12,123 bases of DNA, taken from contig CAAGGB010000198.1 of the NCBI GenBank assembly GCA_900769285.1, forward strand, positions 1-12,123, read 5' to 3'. Positions 1-6,510 of the stretch are shown piece after piece (position 1 is the first letter of the stretch; each line of letters starts with the position of its first letter). Both the position numbers and the translations under genes were made by a program. The notes beneath the pieces are model-generated. The model did no database searches, was not told the origin of the DNA, and saw only the letters and a list, made by a program, of their open reading frames with translations. This stretch comes from Victivallales bacterium (GTDB lineage Bacteria > Verrucomicrobiota > Lentisphaeria > Oligosphaerales > Oligosphaeraceae).

Positions 1-13
1 GGCTGGAAGTTCT

Positions 14-132
14 CCGCGCGGAAGCGCGGGGGGTACCGACGGCGTCCTCGCCGTCGGTTAGGGAAGCGGGCGAAGCCCGCGCCAGCGCCGCGTCAGCGGC
101 GCGACCGAATTCCGCCGAGCGAAGCGAGGCGG
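14..132. repeat. Cluster of five consecutive hairpins upstream of the ABC-F gene
   Basis: Five perfect inverted repeats follow one another with gaps of only 4 to 9 bases. They are ccgcgc/gcgcgg around a GGAA loop (14-29), accgacggcg/cgccgtcggt around TCCT (35-58), gcgggc/gcccgc around GAA (66-80), gcgccgc/gcggcgc around GTCA (85-102), and ccgcc/ggcgg around an 11-base loop holding gcgaagc (112-132). The GGAA loop is a GNRA tetraloop if transcribed, and gcgaagc is a sequence known to form very stable mini-hairpins. I recognise no named RNA family. It could be a repetitive extragenic element, a structured leader of the ABC-F gene, or the 3' end of an upstream transcript. Confidence 0.6.
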
Positions 133-178
133 CAGAAAAACGCGTCAGCAGCGCAACCCGACTCAAAAAAAACACAGC

Positions 179-1711
179 ATGCCCCAGCAATTTCTTCGTT
201 TTGACCGCGTCTCCTTCACCTACCCGGGCATGATGTCCCCGCTGCTGGAGGAGGTCCAGGCGCGCTTTGACTACGGCTGGACCGGCATCGTCGGCGCCAA
301 CGGCTGCGGCAAGAGCACGCTGATGAAGCTGGCCAGCGGCGAGCTGCAGCCCACCGCCGGCCACATCGACCACCTCGGCTCCGCCGAATACGTCATCCAG
401 CGCACCGACGAGCCCCCGCAGGGCTGGGAGGAGTTCCTCTTCTCGGACGACGCGGCCGCCGACGAGAACCGCCGTCTGCTACGCGTCAGCCCCGACTGGC
501 ACGGCCGCTGGGAGACGCTCAGCCACGGCGAGCGCAAGCGCTCGCAGATCGCCGTGGCGCTGTGGCGCCAGCCCGACCTCCTCGCCCTCGACGAGCCGAC
601 GAACCACATCGACGCCGAGGCACGGCGACTCCTCATCCGCGCCCTCAGCCGCTTCCCCGGCGTGGGACTCCTCGTCAGCCATGACCGCGAGCTGCTCGAC
701 GCACTCTGCGACCAGTGTCTCTTCCTCTTCCCGCCCCACGCCGTCCTCCGCCCCGGCGGCGTCTCCGAGGGACTGGAGCAGGACCGACGCGAACAGCAGG
801 CCGCACGCGACCAGGACAACGACGCCCGCAACGCCATCCGACGACTCAAGGCCTCCGCACAGCAGAGCCGCGAGGCCGCCGACCAGCAGGCCGCCAAGAA
901 CAAGCAGGCCAAGAACGCCAAGAAGCCACTCCATGACCACGACGGACGCTTCGACCGACGACTCGCCAAGCTCACCGGCAAGGACTCCTGGGCCTCCAAG
1001 CAGAGCGCCGCGCTCAGCTCGCGCGCCGGCAAGCTCGCCCGTGAGCGGCAGGGACTCAACGGCCCCCTCCGCAAGGAATACGCCATGGGACTCTGGCTCG
1101 AGGACGGCGGCTGCTCCTCCCGAAACCTCGTCCTCAACCTCAAGGCCGGCTCACTCCCGCTCGGCGGCGGACGGACACTCGATTTCCCCGACCTCCAACT
1201 GCGGCCCACCGACCGCGTCGCCCTCGTCGGCCCCAACGGCTTCGGCAAGTCCACCCTCATCCGCCGACTGCTGGCGACCGCCGTCGCCGTCCCCGAGGAA
1301 CGCCTCATCTACATCCCGCAGGAAATCACCGCCGAGGACTCGCAGACCATCCTTACAGATGTCCGTCGGCTGCCGTCCGAGCAGCTCGGCAAGGTCATGA
1401 CCACCGTCAGTTGCCTCGGCTCACGCCCCGGACGGCTCCTCGAAAGCCAGCAGGCCAGCCCCGGCGAAATCCGCAAGCTGCTCCTCGCCCTCGGCGTCGC
1501 CAGAGGCCCACACCTCATCGTCCTGGACGAGCCGACCAACCACCTCGACCTCCCCAGCATCACCTGCCTCGAGGACGCTCTCGGCGACTGCCCCTGCGCC
1601 ATGCTCCTCGTCAGTCACGACGAACGCTTCCTCGAACGCCTCACCACCCAGCGCTGGACTCTCACCGCCCAGGACGACGCCCACAGCCACATCGCACTCG
1701 TCATCTCCTAG
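179..1711 (+). CDS. ABC-F family ATP-binding protein (ribosome-associated type)
   Basis: The 510-residue product has two ABC ATPase domains and no membrane segment, which is the ABC-F layout. Members bind the ribosomal E site and act in translation or antibiotic protection; they do not transport. Domain 1 (about 5-190) has Walker A GANGCGKST at 39-47, signature LSHGE at 114-118, Walker B with DEPTNHID at 138-145 and switch His168. Domain 2 (about 320-495) has GPNGFGKST at 351-359, a degenerate signature ASPGE at 426-430, DEPTNHLD at 450-457 and His480. The linker, about 195-300, is long, charged and rich in Q, A, K and R, as expected for the arm that reaches toward the peptidyl-transferase centre. 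The ATG at 179 starts just before the first beta strand, so the start is sound, yet no Shine-Dalgarno is visible: the preceding bases are an A8 run and cacagc. Codons mostly end in C. Which ABC-F subgroup it belongs to, and whether it gives resistance, cannot be told here. Confidence 0.93.
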   Translation: MPQQFLRFDRVSFTYPGMMSPLLEEVQARFDYGWTGIVGANGCGKSTLMKLASGELQPTAGHIDHLGSAEYVIQRTDEPPQGWEEFLFSDDAAADENRRLLRVSPDWHGRWETLSHGERKRSQIAVALWRQPDLLALDEPTNHIDAEARRLLIRALSRFPGVGLLVSHDRELLDALCDQCLFLFPPHAVLRPGGVSEGLEQDRREQQAARDQDNDARNAIRRLKASAQQSREAADQQAAKNKQAKNAKKPLHDHDGRFDRRLAKLTGKDSWASKQSAALSSRAGKLARERQGLNGPLRKEYAMGLWLEDGGCSSRNLVLNLKAGSLPLGGGRTLDFPDLQLRPTDRVALVGPNGFGKSTLIRRLLATAVAVPEERLIYIPQEITAEDSQTILTDVRRLPSEQLGKVMTTVSCLGSRPGRLLESQQASPGEIRKLLLALGVARGPHLIVLDEPTNHLDLPSITCLEDALGDCPCAMLLVSHDERFLERLTTQRWTLTAQDDAHSHIALVIS

Positions 1712-1729
1712 CCCCTTTCACACACCCCC

Positions 1730-1790
1730 AAAAACGGCGGAGCCCCGGAACGACCCTCCACAGTTGGAGAGACCATCCGGGGCTCCGCCG
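1730..1790 (-). terminator. Intrinsic terminator for the small repeat-protein gene, between convergent genes
   Basis: A perfect 15-bp inverted repeat, cggcggagccccgga (1735-1749) with tccggggctccgccg (1776-1790), encloses a second small hairpin ctcca/tggag (1756-1760 and 1765-1769). On the minus strand the stem is followed directly by five T (A at 1730-1734 on the plus strand), which makes it a rho-independent terminator for the gene ending at 1814. The stem may also stop plus-strand transcripts leaving the ABC-F gene at 1711, but there is no T tract on that side. Confidence 0.85.
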
Positions 1791-1813
1791 CGTCCGCCTG
1801 TCGGCGGCTCAGC

Positions 1814-2083
1814 TCAGAACAGGTTGCCGAAGTCCTCGTTGCTCACCGCACGGCGACGGCGCGCGCCAGCCGCGGGCTTGCCGCCGGCCATCGCCGGACC
1901 CGACGGACCACCCGACATCGCCGGACCAGACGGACCACCCGACATCGCCGGGCCGGACGGACCGCCCGACATCGCCGGGCCAGACGGACCAGCCTGACCA
2001 GGCGCCGCAGGCGCCGCGGTGCGACGGCGACGGCTCGGCTTCGCCTCGCCGCCAAACAGATCAAAGTCTTCATTCTTTGCCAT
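1814..2083 (-). CDS. Small low-complexity protein with four 9-residue repeats and matching ends; function unknown
   Basis: I do not recognise this 89-residue protein. Its layout is nearly mirror-symmetric. It has an acidic-aromatic N-terminus with NEDFDLF (4-10), a basic patch SRRRR (17-21), four tandem units GPSGPAMSG (32-67, the last ending MAG), a second basic patch ARRRR (74-78), and a C-terminal NEDFGNLF (82-89). No signal peptide, membrane segment or cysteine is present. The repeat has glycine-proline triplets like collagen, but the MSG step breaks the strict Gly-X-Y frame. The gene looks real. It has an AGGA Shine-Dalgarno nine to ten bases before ATG 2083, a promoter candidate upstream and a strong terminator downstream. 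Its codons (CGT, GGT, CCG, AAG, CTG) look like those of a highly expressed gene. It may be a flexible multivalent linker that binds nucleic acid through the arginine patches; that is inference only. Confidence 0.8.
   Translation of the reverse strand: MAKNEDFDLFGGEAKPSRRRRTAAPAAPGQAGPSGPAMSGGPSGPAMSGGPSGPAMSGGPSGPAMAGGKPAAGARRRRAVSNEDFGNLF
1883..1990 (-). repeat. Four tandem 27-bp coding repeats
   Basis: Four in-frame copies of a 27-base unit encode GPSGPAMSG, GPSGPAMSG, GPSGPAMSG and GPSGPAMAG. The copies differ mainly at third codon positions, for example GGC against GGT and TCT against TCC or TCG. They have therefore diverged silently while the peptide was kept, which argues for selection on the protein. 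Confidence 0.9.
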
Positions 2084-2130
2084 GATTGCTCATCCTCAAA
2101 AAAGGACACTCAACTGCGAAACGCTACGAC

Positions 2131-2156
2131 GGCGATGACTCGTGCGAACCATCGCC
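2131..2156 (-). other. Hairpin in the leader of the small repeat-protein gene
   Basis: ggcgatg (2131-2137) pairs perfectly with catcgcc (2150-2156) around a 12-base loop that holds a further tcg/cga pair. A second copy of ccatcgcc lies at 2181-2188 and could compete for the same partner, so two alternative folds are possible in the roughly 130-base 5' leader. I know no named riboswitch that matches. Confidence 0.4.
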
Positions 2157-2222
2157 CATGCAAGTCAGCGACCGAAAAGGCCATCGCCAGAGGGACGGCG
2201 ACGCTTCCCGAACGCTCCCTAT

Positions 2223-2250
2223 ACTATAATCGGGCAGACGCAAAATGCCA
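2223..2250 (-). promoter_or_regulatory. Candidate sigma-70 promoter for the small repeat-protein gene
   Basis: On the minus strand, TATAGT (2223-2228) is a good -10 element, 16 bases downstream of a weak -35 TGGCAT (2245-2250). It sits just past the TviB stop codon at 2267 and gives a start near 2216, hence a leader of about 130 bases. The stretch 2084-2266 holds this promoter, the leader hairpin and the ribosome binding site, and no other gene that I can see. Confidence 0.5.
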
Positions 2251-2266
2251 CGTCCGACTACCCCAC

Positions 2267-3562
2267 TCACAGCCTGGCGTCCACCTGCTCGCGCGGCAGA
2301 ACGCCCTTGATGTCGAACACCACCGTCGCCTCTGACCGCAGGGCGGACAAATCCAGCGCCAGGAATTCGCGGTGTGCGACGGCCAGCACGATGGCGTCGA
2401 ACGTCCCGGCCTCCAGCCCCGCCACGTCCGTGCGGGACTCGACGCCATAGGCGGCCTGAACCTCCTCCGGCCGCGCCAGCGGGTCGAGCACCGACACCTC
2501 GCAGCCGAACTCGCGCAGTCCCCTGACCACATCCACGGCGCGGGAGTTGCGGATGTCCGGGCAGTTCTCCTTGAAGGTGATGCCCAACTGCAGCACCCGC
2601 GCACCCAGTATCTTGCAGCCACGGTGTATCATCAGCTTCACCACCTCCGAGGCGACGTAGCGCCCCATGCTGTCGTTGATGCGCCGTCCCGCCAGGATGA
2701 CCTCCGGCAGATAGCCGAGCGCCTGCGCCTTGTGCGTCAGGTAGTACGGGTCCACCCCGATGCAGTGCCCGCCGACCAGCCCCGGCCGAAACGGCAGGAA
2801 ATTCCATTTCGTGCCCGCCGCCTCCAGCACCTCGCCCGTGTCAAGGCCCATCAGATGGAAAATCTTGGACAGCTCGTTGACGAAGGCGATGTTGAGGTCG
2901 CGCTGGCTGTTCTCGATGACCTTCGCGGCCTCGGCGACACGGATGCTGCTCACACGGTGCGTCCCACGCTCCAGAATCGCCTGGTAGAGGGCGTCGACGA
3001 CCTCGGCGGCCTCCGGTGTCGACCCCGAGGTGATCTTCACGATGCGCCGCAGCGTGTGCTCGCGGTCCCCCGGGTTGATGCGCTCCGGCGAGTACCCGCA
3101 GAAGAAGTCGCGGTTGAACGTCAGGCCGCTGGCCTGCTCCAGCACCGGCACGCAGTCCTCCTCCGTGCAGCCCGGATACACCGTCGACTCGTAGACGACC
3201 ACCGTGCCACGGCGCATCGCGCCGCCCACCGCGCGGCTCGCCGAGAACAGCGGCTCCAAATCAGGACGGTTGTAGCGGTCCACCGGCGTCGGCACCGCCA
3301 CGATGATGACGTCACACCCGCCCAGCTCCGACGCCTCCGACGTGAACCGCAGCCGACGAGCCGCCGACAGCTCCGCCGCCGACGTCTCGCGCGTCGTGTC
3401 CTCCCCGCGCCGCAGCTCCTCCAGCCGCGACGCCTTCCGGTCGTAGCCCACCGTCTCGAAGCGCTGGCCAAACGCCACCGCCAGCGGCAGCCCCACATAC
3501 CCGAGCCCCACCACGCCCACACAGGCGTCGCCAGACGCTATCCGTTGAAGCAATGTCCTCAT
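2267..3562 (-). CDS. tviB: TviB-type UDP-N-acetylhexosamine 6-dehydrogenase
   Basis: This cytoplasmic NAD-dependent enzyme (431 residues from the ATG at 3562) oxidises C6 of UDP-GlcNAc or UDP-GalNAc twice to give the uronic acid. It has an N-terminal Rossmann motif GLGYVG (19-24), then VPTPVD (90-95) and YESTVYPG (124-131), the catalytic Lys214 and Asn218 of EAAKVIEN, and the nucleophile Cys267 in PGLVGGHCIGVDPYYLT. Next come AGRRIND and a C-terminal UDP-binding domain with TFKENCPDIRN. These blocks match the TviB/WbpO branch better than plain UDP-glucose dehydrogenase. A GTG at 3568 is also open in frame, but the AGGA Shine-Dalgarno is two bases from it and eight from the ATG, so the ATG is preferred. 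It is the last gene of the operon, 22 bases after the epimerase. Codons end mainly in G. The exact sugar is not provable from sequence. Confidence 0.92.
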   Translation of the reverse strand: MRTLLQRIASGDACVGVVGLGYVGLPLAVAFGQRFETVGYDRKASRLEELRRGEDTTRETSAAELSAARRLRFTSEASELGGCDVIIVAVPTPVDRYNRPDLEPLFSASRAVGGAMRRGTVVVYESTVYPGCTEEDCVPVLEQASGLTFNRDFFCGYSPERINPGDREHTLRRIVKITSGSTPEAAEVVDALYQAILERGTHRVSSIRVAEAAKVIENSQRDLNIAFVNELSKIFHLMGLDTGEVLEAAGTKWNFLPFRPGLVGGHCIGVDPYYLTHKAQALGYLPEVILAGRRINDSMGRYVASEVVKLMIHRGCKILGARVLQLGITFKENCPDIRNSRAVDVVRGLREFGCEVSVLDPLARPEEVQAAYGVESRTDVAGLEAGTFDAIVLAVAHREFLALDLSALRSEATVVFDIKGVLPREQVDARL

Positions 3563-3584
3563 CTGCACTGTCCTGTCATGTCAT

Positions 3585-4622
3585 TCACGGCCTAGCCTGC
3601 CCTGCACGATTCATCGCGTCTGAGGCATGGGCCACATACCAGCCAACCGCCTCGCGCATCCCCTCCGCTAACCCACGCACGGGCTCATAGCCCAGCAGCC
3701 GACGCGCCTTCTCAATCGACGCCTGCGAATGGGCCACATCGCCAGGACGCTCGCCATCATGCTCCGGCTCAATCCCGCCCACCGCCGGGTCTTGCTCCGA
3801 CAGCAGGGCGCGTATCGCCTCAAACAGCTCGTTCAGCGTCGTCCGGCCGCCACACGCCACATTGTACGCCTCGTTCAGCGCCGCCGTCGCCGTCGCCGCC
3901 GCCGCCAGCAGGTTCGCCTGCACCACGTTGTCGACGTGCGTGAAGTCGCGCGAATGGGAGCCGTCGCCATGGATGACCGGACGCTCATGGCGCAGCAGCC
4001 GCGAGATGAACAGCGGTATCACCGCCGCGTAGGCGCTGCGCTCGTCCTGGCGACGCCCAAACACGTTGAAGTAGCGCAGCCCCACCGTGTCCAGACCATA
4101 CAGCTCATGGAAATTCGCGGCGAACAGCTCATCGGCCACCTTGGTGAGGGCATAGGGCGACCGCGCGCGCCCCGTCTCCGACTCCTCCTTCGGCAGCCCC
4201 GGATGGTCGCCGTAGACGCTGCTGCTCGACGCATACACCACGCGACCCACCCCACGCTCGACCGCCGACTGCAGCACATTCACAAAGCCGCACACATTCA
4301 CCGCCACCGACTCCGACGGCTCGCGCACCGACCGCGGCACGCTCCCCAGCGCCGCCTCGTGGAACACAACCTCGACGCCCTCCATCGCCCGCAGACACAG
4401 CTGGCGGTCGCGGATGTCTCCGACCAGCAGCCGCAGCCGACGGTCGCCGACGAACGGCAGCAGATTCTCCATCCGCCCCGTCGAGAAGTTGTCCAGCACC
4501 GTCACCTCGTTGTCCTGCCGCAGCAGCTCCTCGACCAGCGCGGAGCCGATGAAGCCCGCGCCGCCCGTCACCAGCACGCGGTGTCCCGTCCAGCTCGCCA
4601 TCGTCCTCGTGTCCGTCATCAT
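3585..4622 (-). CDS. UDP-N-acetylglucosamine 4-epimerase, WbpP/TviC type (extended SDR)
   Basis: The 345-residue product is an extended short-chain dehydrogenase of the UDP-sugar epimerase group. It has the NAD motif GGAGFIG (20-26), an acidic Asp44 closing the second strand (VLDNFSTG), the active-site serines in YASSSSVYGD (130-139) and Tyr157-xxx-Lys161. The blocks RYFNVFGRRQD (183-193), AYAAVIPLF and GDGSHSRDFTHVDNVVQANL are close to those of WbpP and TviC, which interconvert UDP-GlcNAc and UDP-GalNAc or their acids. Beside the TviB-type dehydrogenase it completes a two-step route to UDP-GalNAcA. The frame stays open upstream to 5102, but that part reads out of frame over the phosphatase gene and has no family sequence. 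The true start is ATG 4622 (or 4619), behind an AGGAGG and overlapping the phosphatase stop as ATGA, so translation is probably coupled. Confidence 0.92.
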   Translation of the reverse strand: MMTDTRTMASWTGHRVLVTGGAGFIGSALVEELLRQDNEVTVLDNFSTGRMENLLPFVGDRRLRLLVGDIRDRQLCLRAMEGVEVVFHEAALGSVPRSVREPSESVAVNVCGFVNVLQSAVERGVGRVVYASSSSVYGDHPGLPKEESETGRARSPYALTKVADELFAANFHELYGLDTVGLRYFNVFGRRQDERSAYAAVIPLFISRLLRHERPVIHGDGSHSRDFTHVDNVVQANLLAAAATATAALNEAYNVACGGRTTLNELFEAIRALLSEQDPAVGGIEPEHDGERPGDVAHSQASIEKARRLLGYEPVRGLAEGMREAVGWYVAHASDAMNRAGQARP

Positions 4623-5092
4623 GCCTCCTCCTGCTCTTCCGTCAGCCTCGCCAGCAACGCCCGGCACCCGCGCAGGACATCGGCGTAGGTCGCACCGAAG
4701 TCGCCCGAATAGTAGGGGTCCGCGATGTCGCGCGACTCGCCGTCCAGCGCCAGCAGCAGCTCCACCCGAGCATGGCATGGCCCGGGAAACTGCCGCCGCA
4801 GACTGTGCAGACACACCGCGTCCGCCACCAGCACCCAGTCGAACGACGCCAGGTCCGCGCGCGTCAGTTGGCGCGCACGGTGCGGCACCAGCGGAATGCC
4901 CTCGCGCTCCAGTTGCCGGACTGTGCCGCGATGCGGCGGACGGCCCTCCTCCTCGTCCGAGGTGCCCGCAGAGTCCACCTCCACGCACGACGACAGACCG
5001 GCCTGACACAGCAGGTGCGCCATCACCGACTGGGCCATCGTCGAACGGCAGATGTTCCCCCAGCAGACAAACAGGACTCGCGTCTTTCTCAT
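4619..5092 (-). CDS. Low-molecular-weight protein tyrosine phosphatase
   Basis: This 157-residue protein has the usual length and both signatures of the family. The P-loop CWGNICRS has the nucleophile Cys10, Arg16 and Ser17, and the general acid is Asp125 in ADPYYSGD. Tryptophan replaces the commoner leucine after the nucleophile. Phosphatases of this type often sit in polysaccharide loci, where they dephosphorylate the chain-length tyrosine kinase (Wzb/Wzc pairs) or sugar-nucleotide enzymes. Here the gene is followed by two UDP-sugar enzymes, but no kinase is in view. It starts at ATG 5092, overlapping the stop of the permease by ATGA, and its own stop overlaps the epimerase start in the same way. 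An arsenate reductase of this fold is less likely because the usual pair of redox cysteines is not seen (C94 and C106 only). Confidence 0.9.
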   Translation of the reverse strand: MRKTRVLFVCWGNICRSTMAQSVMAHLLCQAGLSSCVEVDSAGTSDEEEGRPPHRGTVRQLEREGIPLVPHRARQLTRADLASFDWVLVADAVCLHSLRRQFPGPCHARVELLLALDGESRDIADPYYSGDFGATYADVLRGCRALLARLTEEQEEA

Positions 5093-5889
5093 AGCACCGC
5101 AAACGTTCTCAACAAATCATACACCAGGCTGGCGAACAGCAGCGCCAGCACCACACACAGCATCGCGCGTATCCCGCGCGAGCCAAACCGCAGACAGTAC
5201 CGGACGCCCAGATAGCACCCCACCATCGCGCACAGCGCCGCCGGAACCGCATGTCGGTACGAGCACGAGCCATGCCACATGAACACCGACGCCGACGCCA
5301 CGTCCGACGCGAAGTTGATCACCTTCGCGTTCGCCGAGGATGTCACCAGCGGCAGACGCAGCAGCAACACCGACGCGATAATCAGAAACGTGCCCGTACC
5401 TGGCCCGACCAGGCCGTCGTACAGCCCAATCCCCAGACCCATCGCCGCCGAAACCGACAGACGATGCCACAGCGCACGCGAACGCACCGCCTTCAGACCC
5501 GCCAGCTCCTCCTCCGACGGCTCCGGCAGCCCGCGCACCAGCAGAAAGCCCGCCACCAGCGGCAGCACGCACACCAGCAGCACCCGGAACAGATGCTCCG
5601 GCAGCCAGACCGCCACCTGCGCCCCCACCGCCGAGCCCAGCAGCGCACCCACCGTCCCCGACAGCGCCTCCGGCCAGACGATGCGGCCATCCCGCGCGAA
5701 CGTCGCCACCGCCGTCGATGTCCCCAGAAACGCCGCGACCTTGTTCGTGCCCGCCGCGATGTGCGTCGGCAGACCCGTCAGCAGAAACGCCGGCAGCGAG
5801 ATGAGCCCGCCGCCGCCCGCAATCGAGTCGATGAAGCCGGCCAGCCCGCACAGCAGGCTCACCAGCGCTATCGTGCCCAGCTCCTCCAT
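5089..5889 (-). CDS. TauE/SafE (TSUP) family membrane permease
   Basis: The 266-residue protein is almost wholly hydrophobic, with about eight membrane spans and one short charged loop near 121-142. It carries the two pseudo-repeats of the TSUP family: GFIDSIAGGGGLISLP (18-33), followed by GTNK, in the first half, and GLYDGLVGPGTGTF (155-168), followed by SSANAKVINF, in the second. This YfcA-like branch exports or imports small anions such as sulfite, sulfoacetate or other organosulfonates; the substrate cannot be read from the sequence. It is in the middle of the operon, 20 bases after the thioredoxin-like gene and overlapping the phosphatase by ATGA. Its tie to the sugar-nucleotide genes is unclear. 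The Shine-Dalgarno before ATG 5889 is weak, so it may depend on coupling. Confidence 0.9.
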   Translation of the reverse strand: MEELGTIALVSLLCGLAGFIDSIAGGGGLISLPAFLLTGLPTHIAAGTNKVAAFLGTSTAVATFARDGRIVWPEALSGTVGALLGSAVGAQVAVWLPEHLFRVLLVCVLPLVAGFLLVRGLPEPSEEELAGLKAVRSRALWHRLSVSAAMGLGIGLYDGLVGPGTGTFLIIASVLLLRLPLVTSSANAKVINFASDVASASVFMWHGSCSYRHAVPAALCAMVGCYLGVRYCLRFGSRGIRAMLCVVLALLFASLVYDLLRTFAVL

Positions 5890-5909
5890 GACGCCACACC
5901 GACACGCCG

Positions 5910-6467
5910 CTACGGGACCGCAGGCGCCACCGACGGCGCCGCCTGCGGCGCCAGCATGCTCGTCAGCATCGTGTCGAAGAACTCGAACGGCTGCATGTCC
6001 GCGACGGTGATGGTCGTGCCGTCCGGACGCGAGAACACCGCGAACGGCGTCCGCATCCCCGCGAACGTCTCCCGCAGCCGCGCGTCCTGGCGCAAATCAA
6101 CCGGCTGAATCGTGCACTCGCGGTAATGACGGTCGCGCAGACGCGCCACCAGCCCCTCGTCCTTCAGGTCGCCCGCGTGGTAGAAGAACAGCTGCGGAAA
6201 CACCGGCGCGTCCGCCGGCACCAGCGCCGCCGCCTTCGTCGCGTCCAGTTGCGTCGCCAGCCGCTCCGACTGGCGCTCGCTCTCCGCCTCGCGCCGCGCC
6301 TGCTCCGACAGCTCCCGGTTCCGGCTCATGAACAGGCAGATGACCACCACCATCACCGGATAGATGATGGCGCGCGGCGACACGCGACGGTAAAACGGGC
6401 GCGGCGCCTCCTCCGTACGAAAACTCACACGCTCCTCACTCACTGACGATGGCTTCTCTGTGGACAT
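5910..6467 (-). CDS. Single-pass membrane protein with a thioredoxin-like domain lacking the CxxC
   Basis: The 185-residue product has a polar N-terminal tail, one membrane span (about 33-47, AIIYPVMVVVICLFM), a charged probable coiled coil rich in E, R and Q (50-76), and a compact C-terminal domain (88-172). The order in that domain, strand FPQLFFYH, helix, then VDLRQDARLRETFAGMRTPFAVFSRPDG, resembles a thioredoxin fold, with TP (140-141) at the place of the cis-proline loop. Where the CxxC should stand the sequence reads AGDLKD, so redox activity is not expected; the only cysteines are Cys44 in the span and Cys118. A proline-alanine tail ends the protein. It is the first gene of the operon. 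No family is recognised with confidence, and the fold is an inference. The start at ATG 6467 has no strong Shine-Dalgarno. Confidence 0.75.
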   Translation of the reverse strand: MSTEKPSSVSEERVSFRTEEAPRPFYRRVSPRAIIYPVMVVVICLFMSRNRELSEQARREAESERQSERLATQLDATKAAALVPADAPVFPQLFFYHAGDLKDEGLVARLRDRHYRECTIQPVDLRQDARLRETFAGMRTPFAVFSRPDGTTITVADMQPFEFFDTMLTSMLAPQAAPSVAPAVP

Positions 6468-6480
6468 GACTCGTGCCGGA

Positions 6481-6509
6481 ATTGCAATGACAGTACTGGA
6501 AAATCACAA
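6481..6509 (-). promoter_or_regulatory. Weak promoter candidate for the five-gene operon
   Basis: On the minus strand, TTGTGA (6504-6509) and TGCAAT (6481-6486) are 17 bases apart, each with four of six consensus bases. Transcription would start only a few bases before ATG 6467, giving a near-leaderless transcript, which fits the poor ribosome binding site. The call is weak. Confidence 0.3.
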
Positions 6510-6510
6510 G

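Noticed and set aside
1..204. An open plus-strand frame from the left edge to a TGA at 202-204
   Set aside because: It would encode a very basic, low-complexity tail that runs through five perfect hairpins and into the ABC-F gene. It reads as structured non-coding DNA, although the end of an upstream gene cannot be fully excluded.
1883..1990. CRISPR-like array of 27-base repeats
   Set aside because: The repeats are directly adjacent with no spacers and encode an in-frame 9-residue peptide repeat.
1883..1990. Collagen-like protein
   Set aside because: Only two of every three triplets follow Gly-X-Y; the MSG step breaks the pattern, so a triple helix is not expected.
2372..3595. A 407-codon plus-strand frame opposite the TviB-type gene
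   Set aside because: It is rich in R, H and Q, with no recognisable motif, while the minus strand has the full dehydrogenase with all catalytic residues.
4623..5102. N-terminal extension of the epimerase frame by 160 codons
   Set aside because: The extra part reads out of frame through the phosphatase gene, has no family similarity, and the Rossmann motif begins just after the ATG at 4622 with its AGGAGG.
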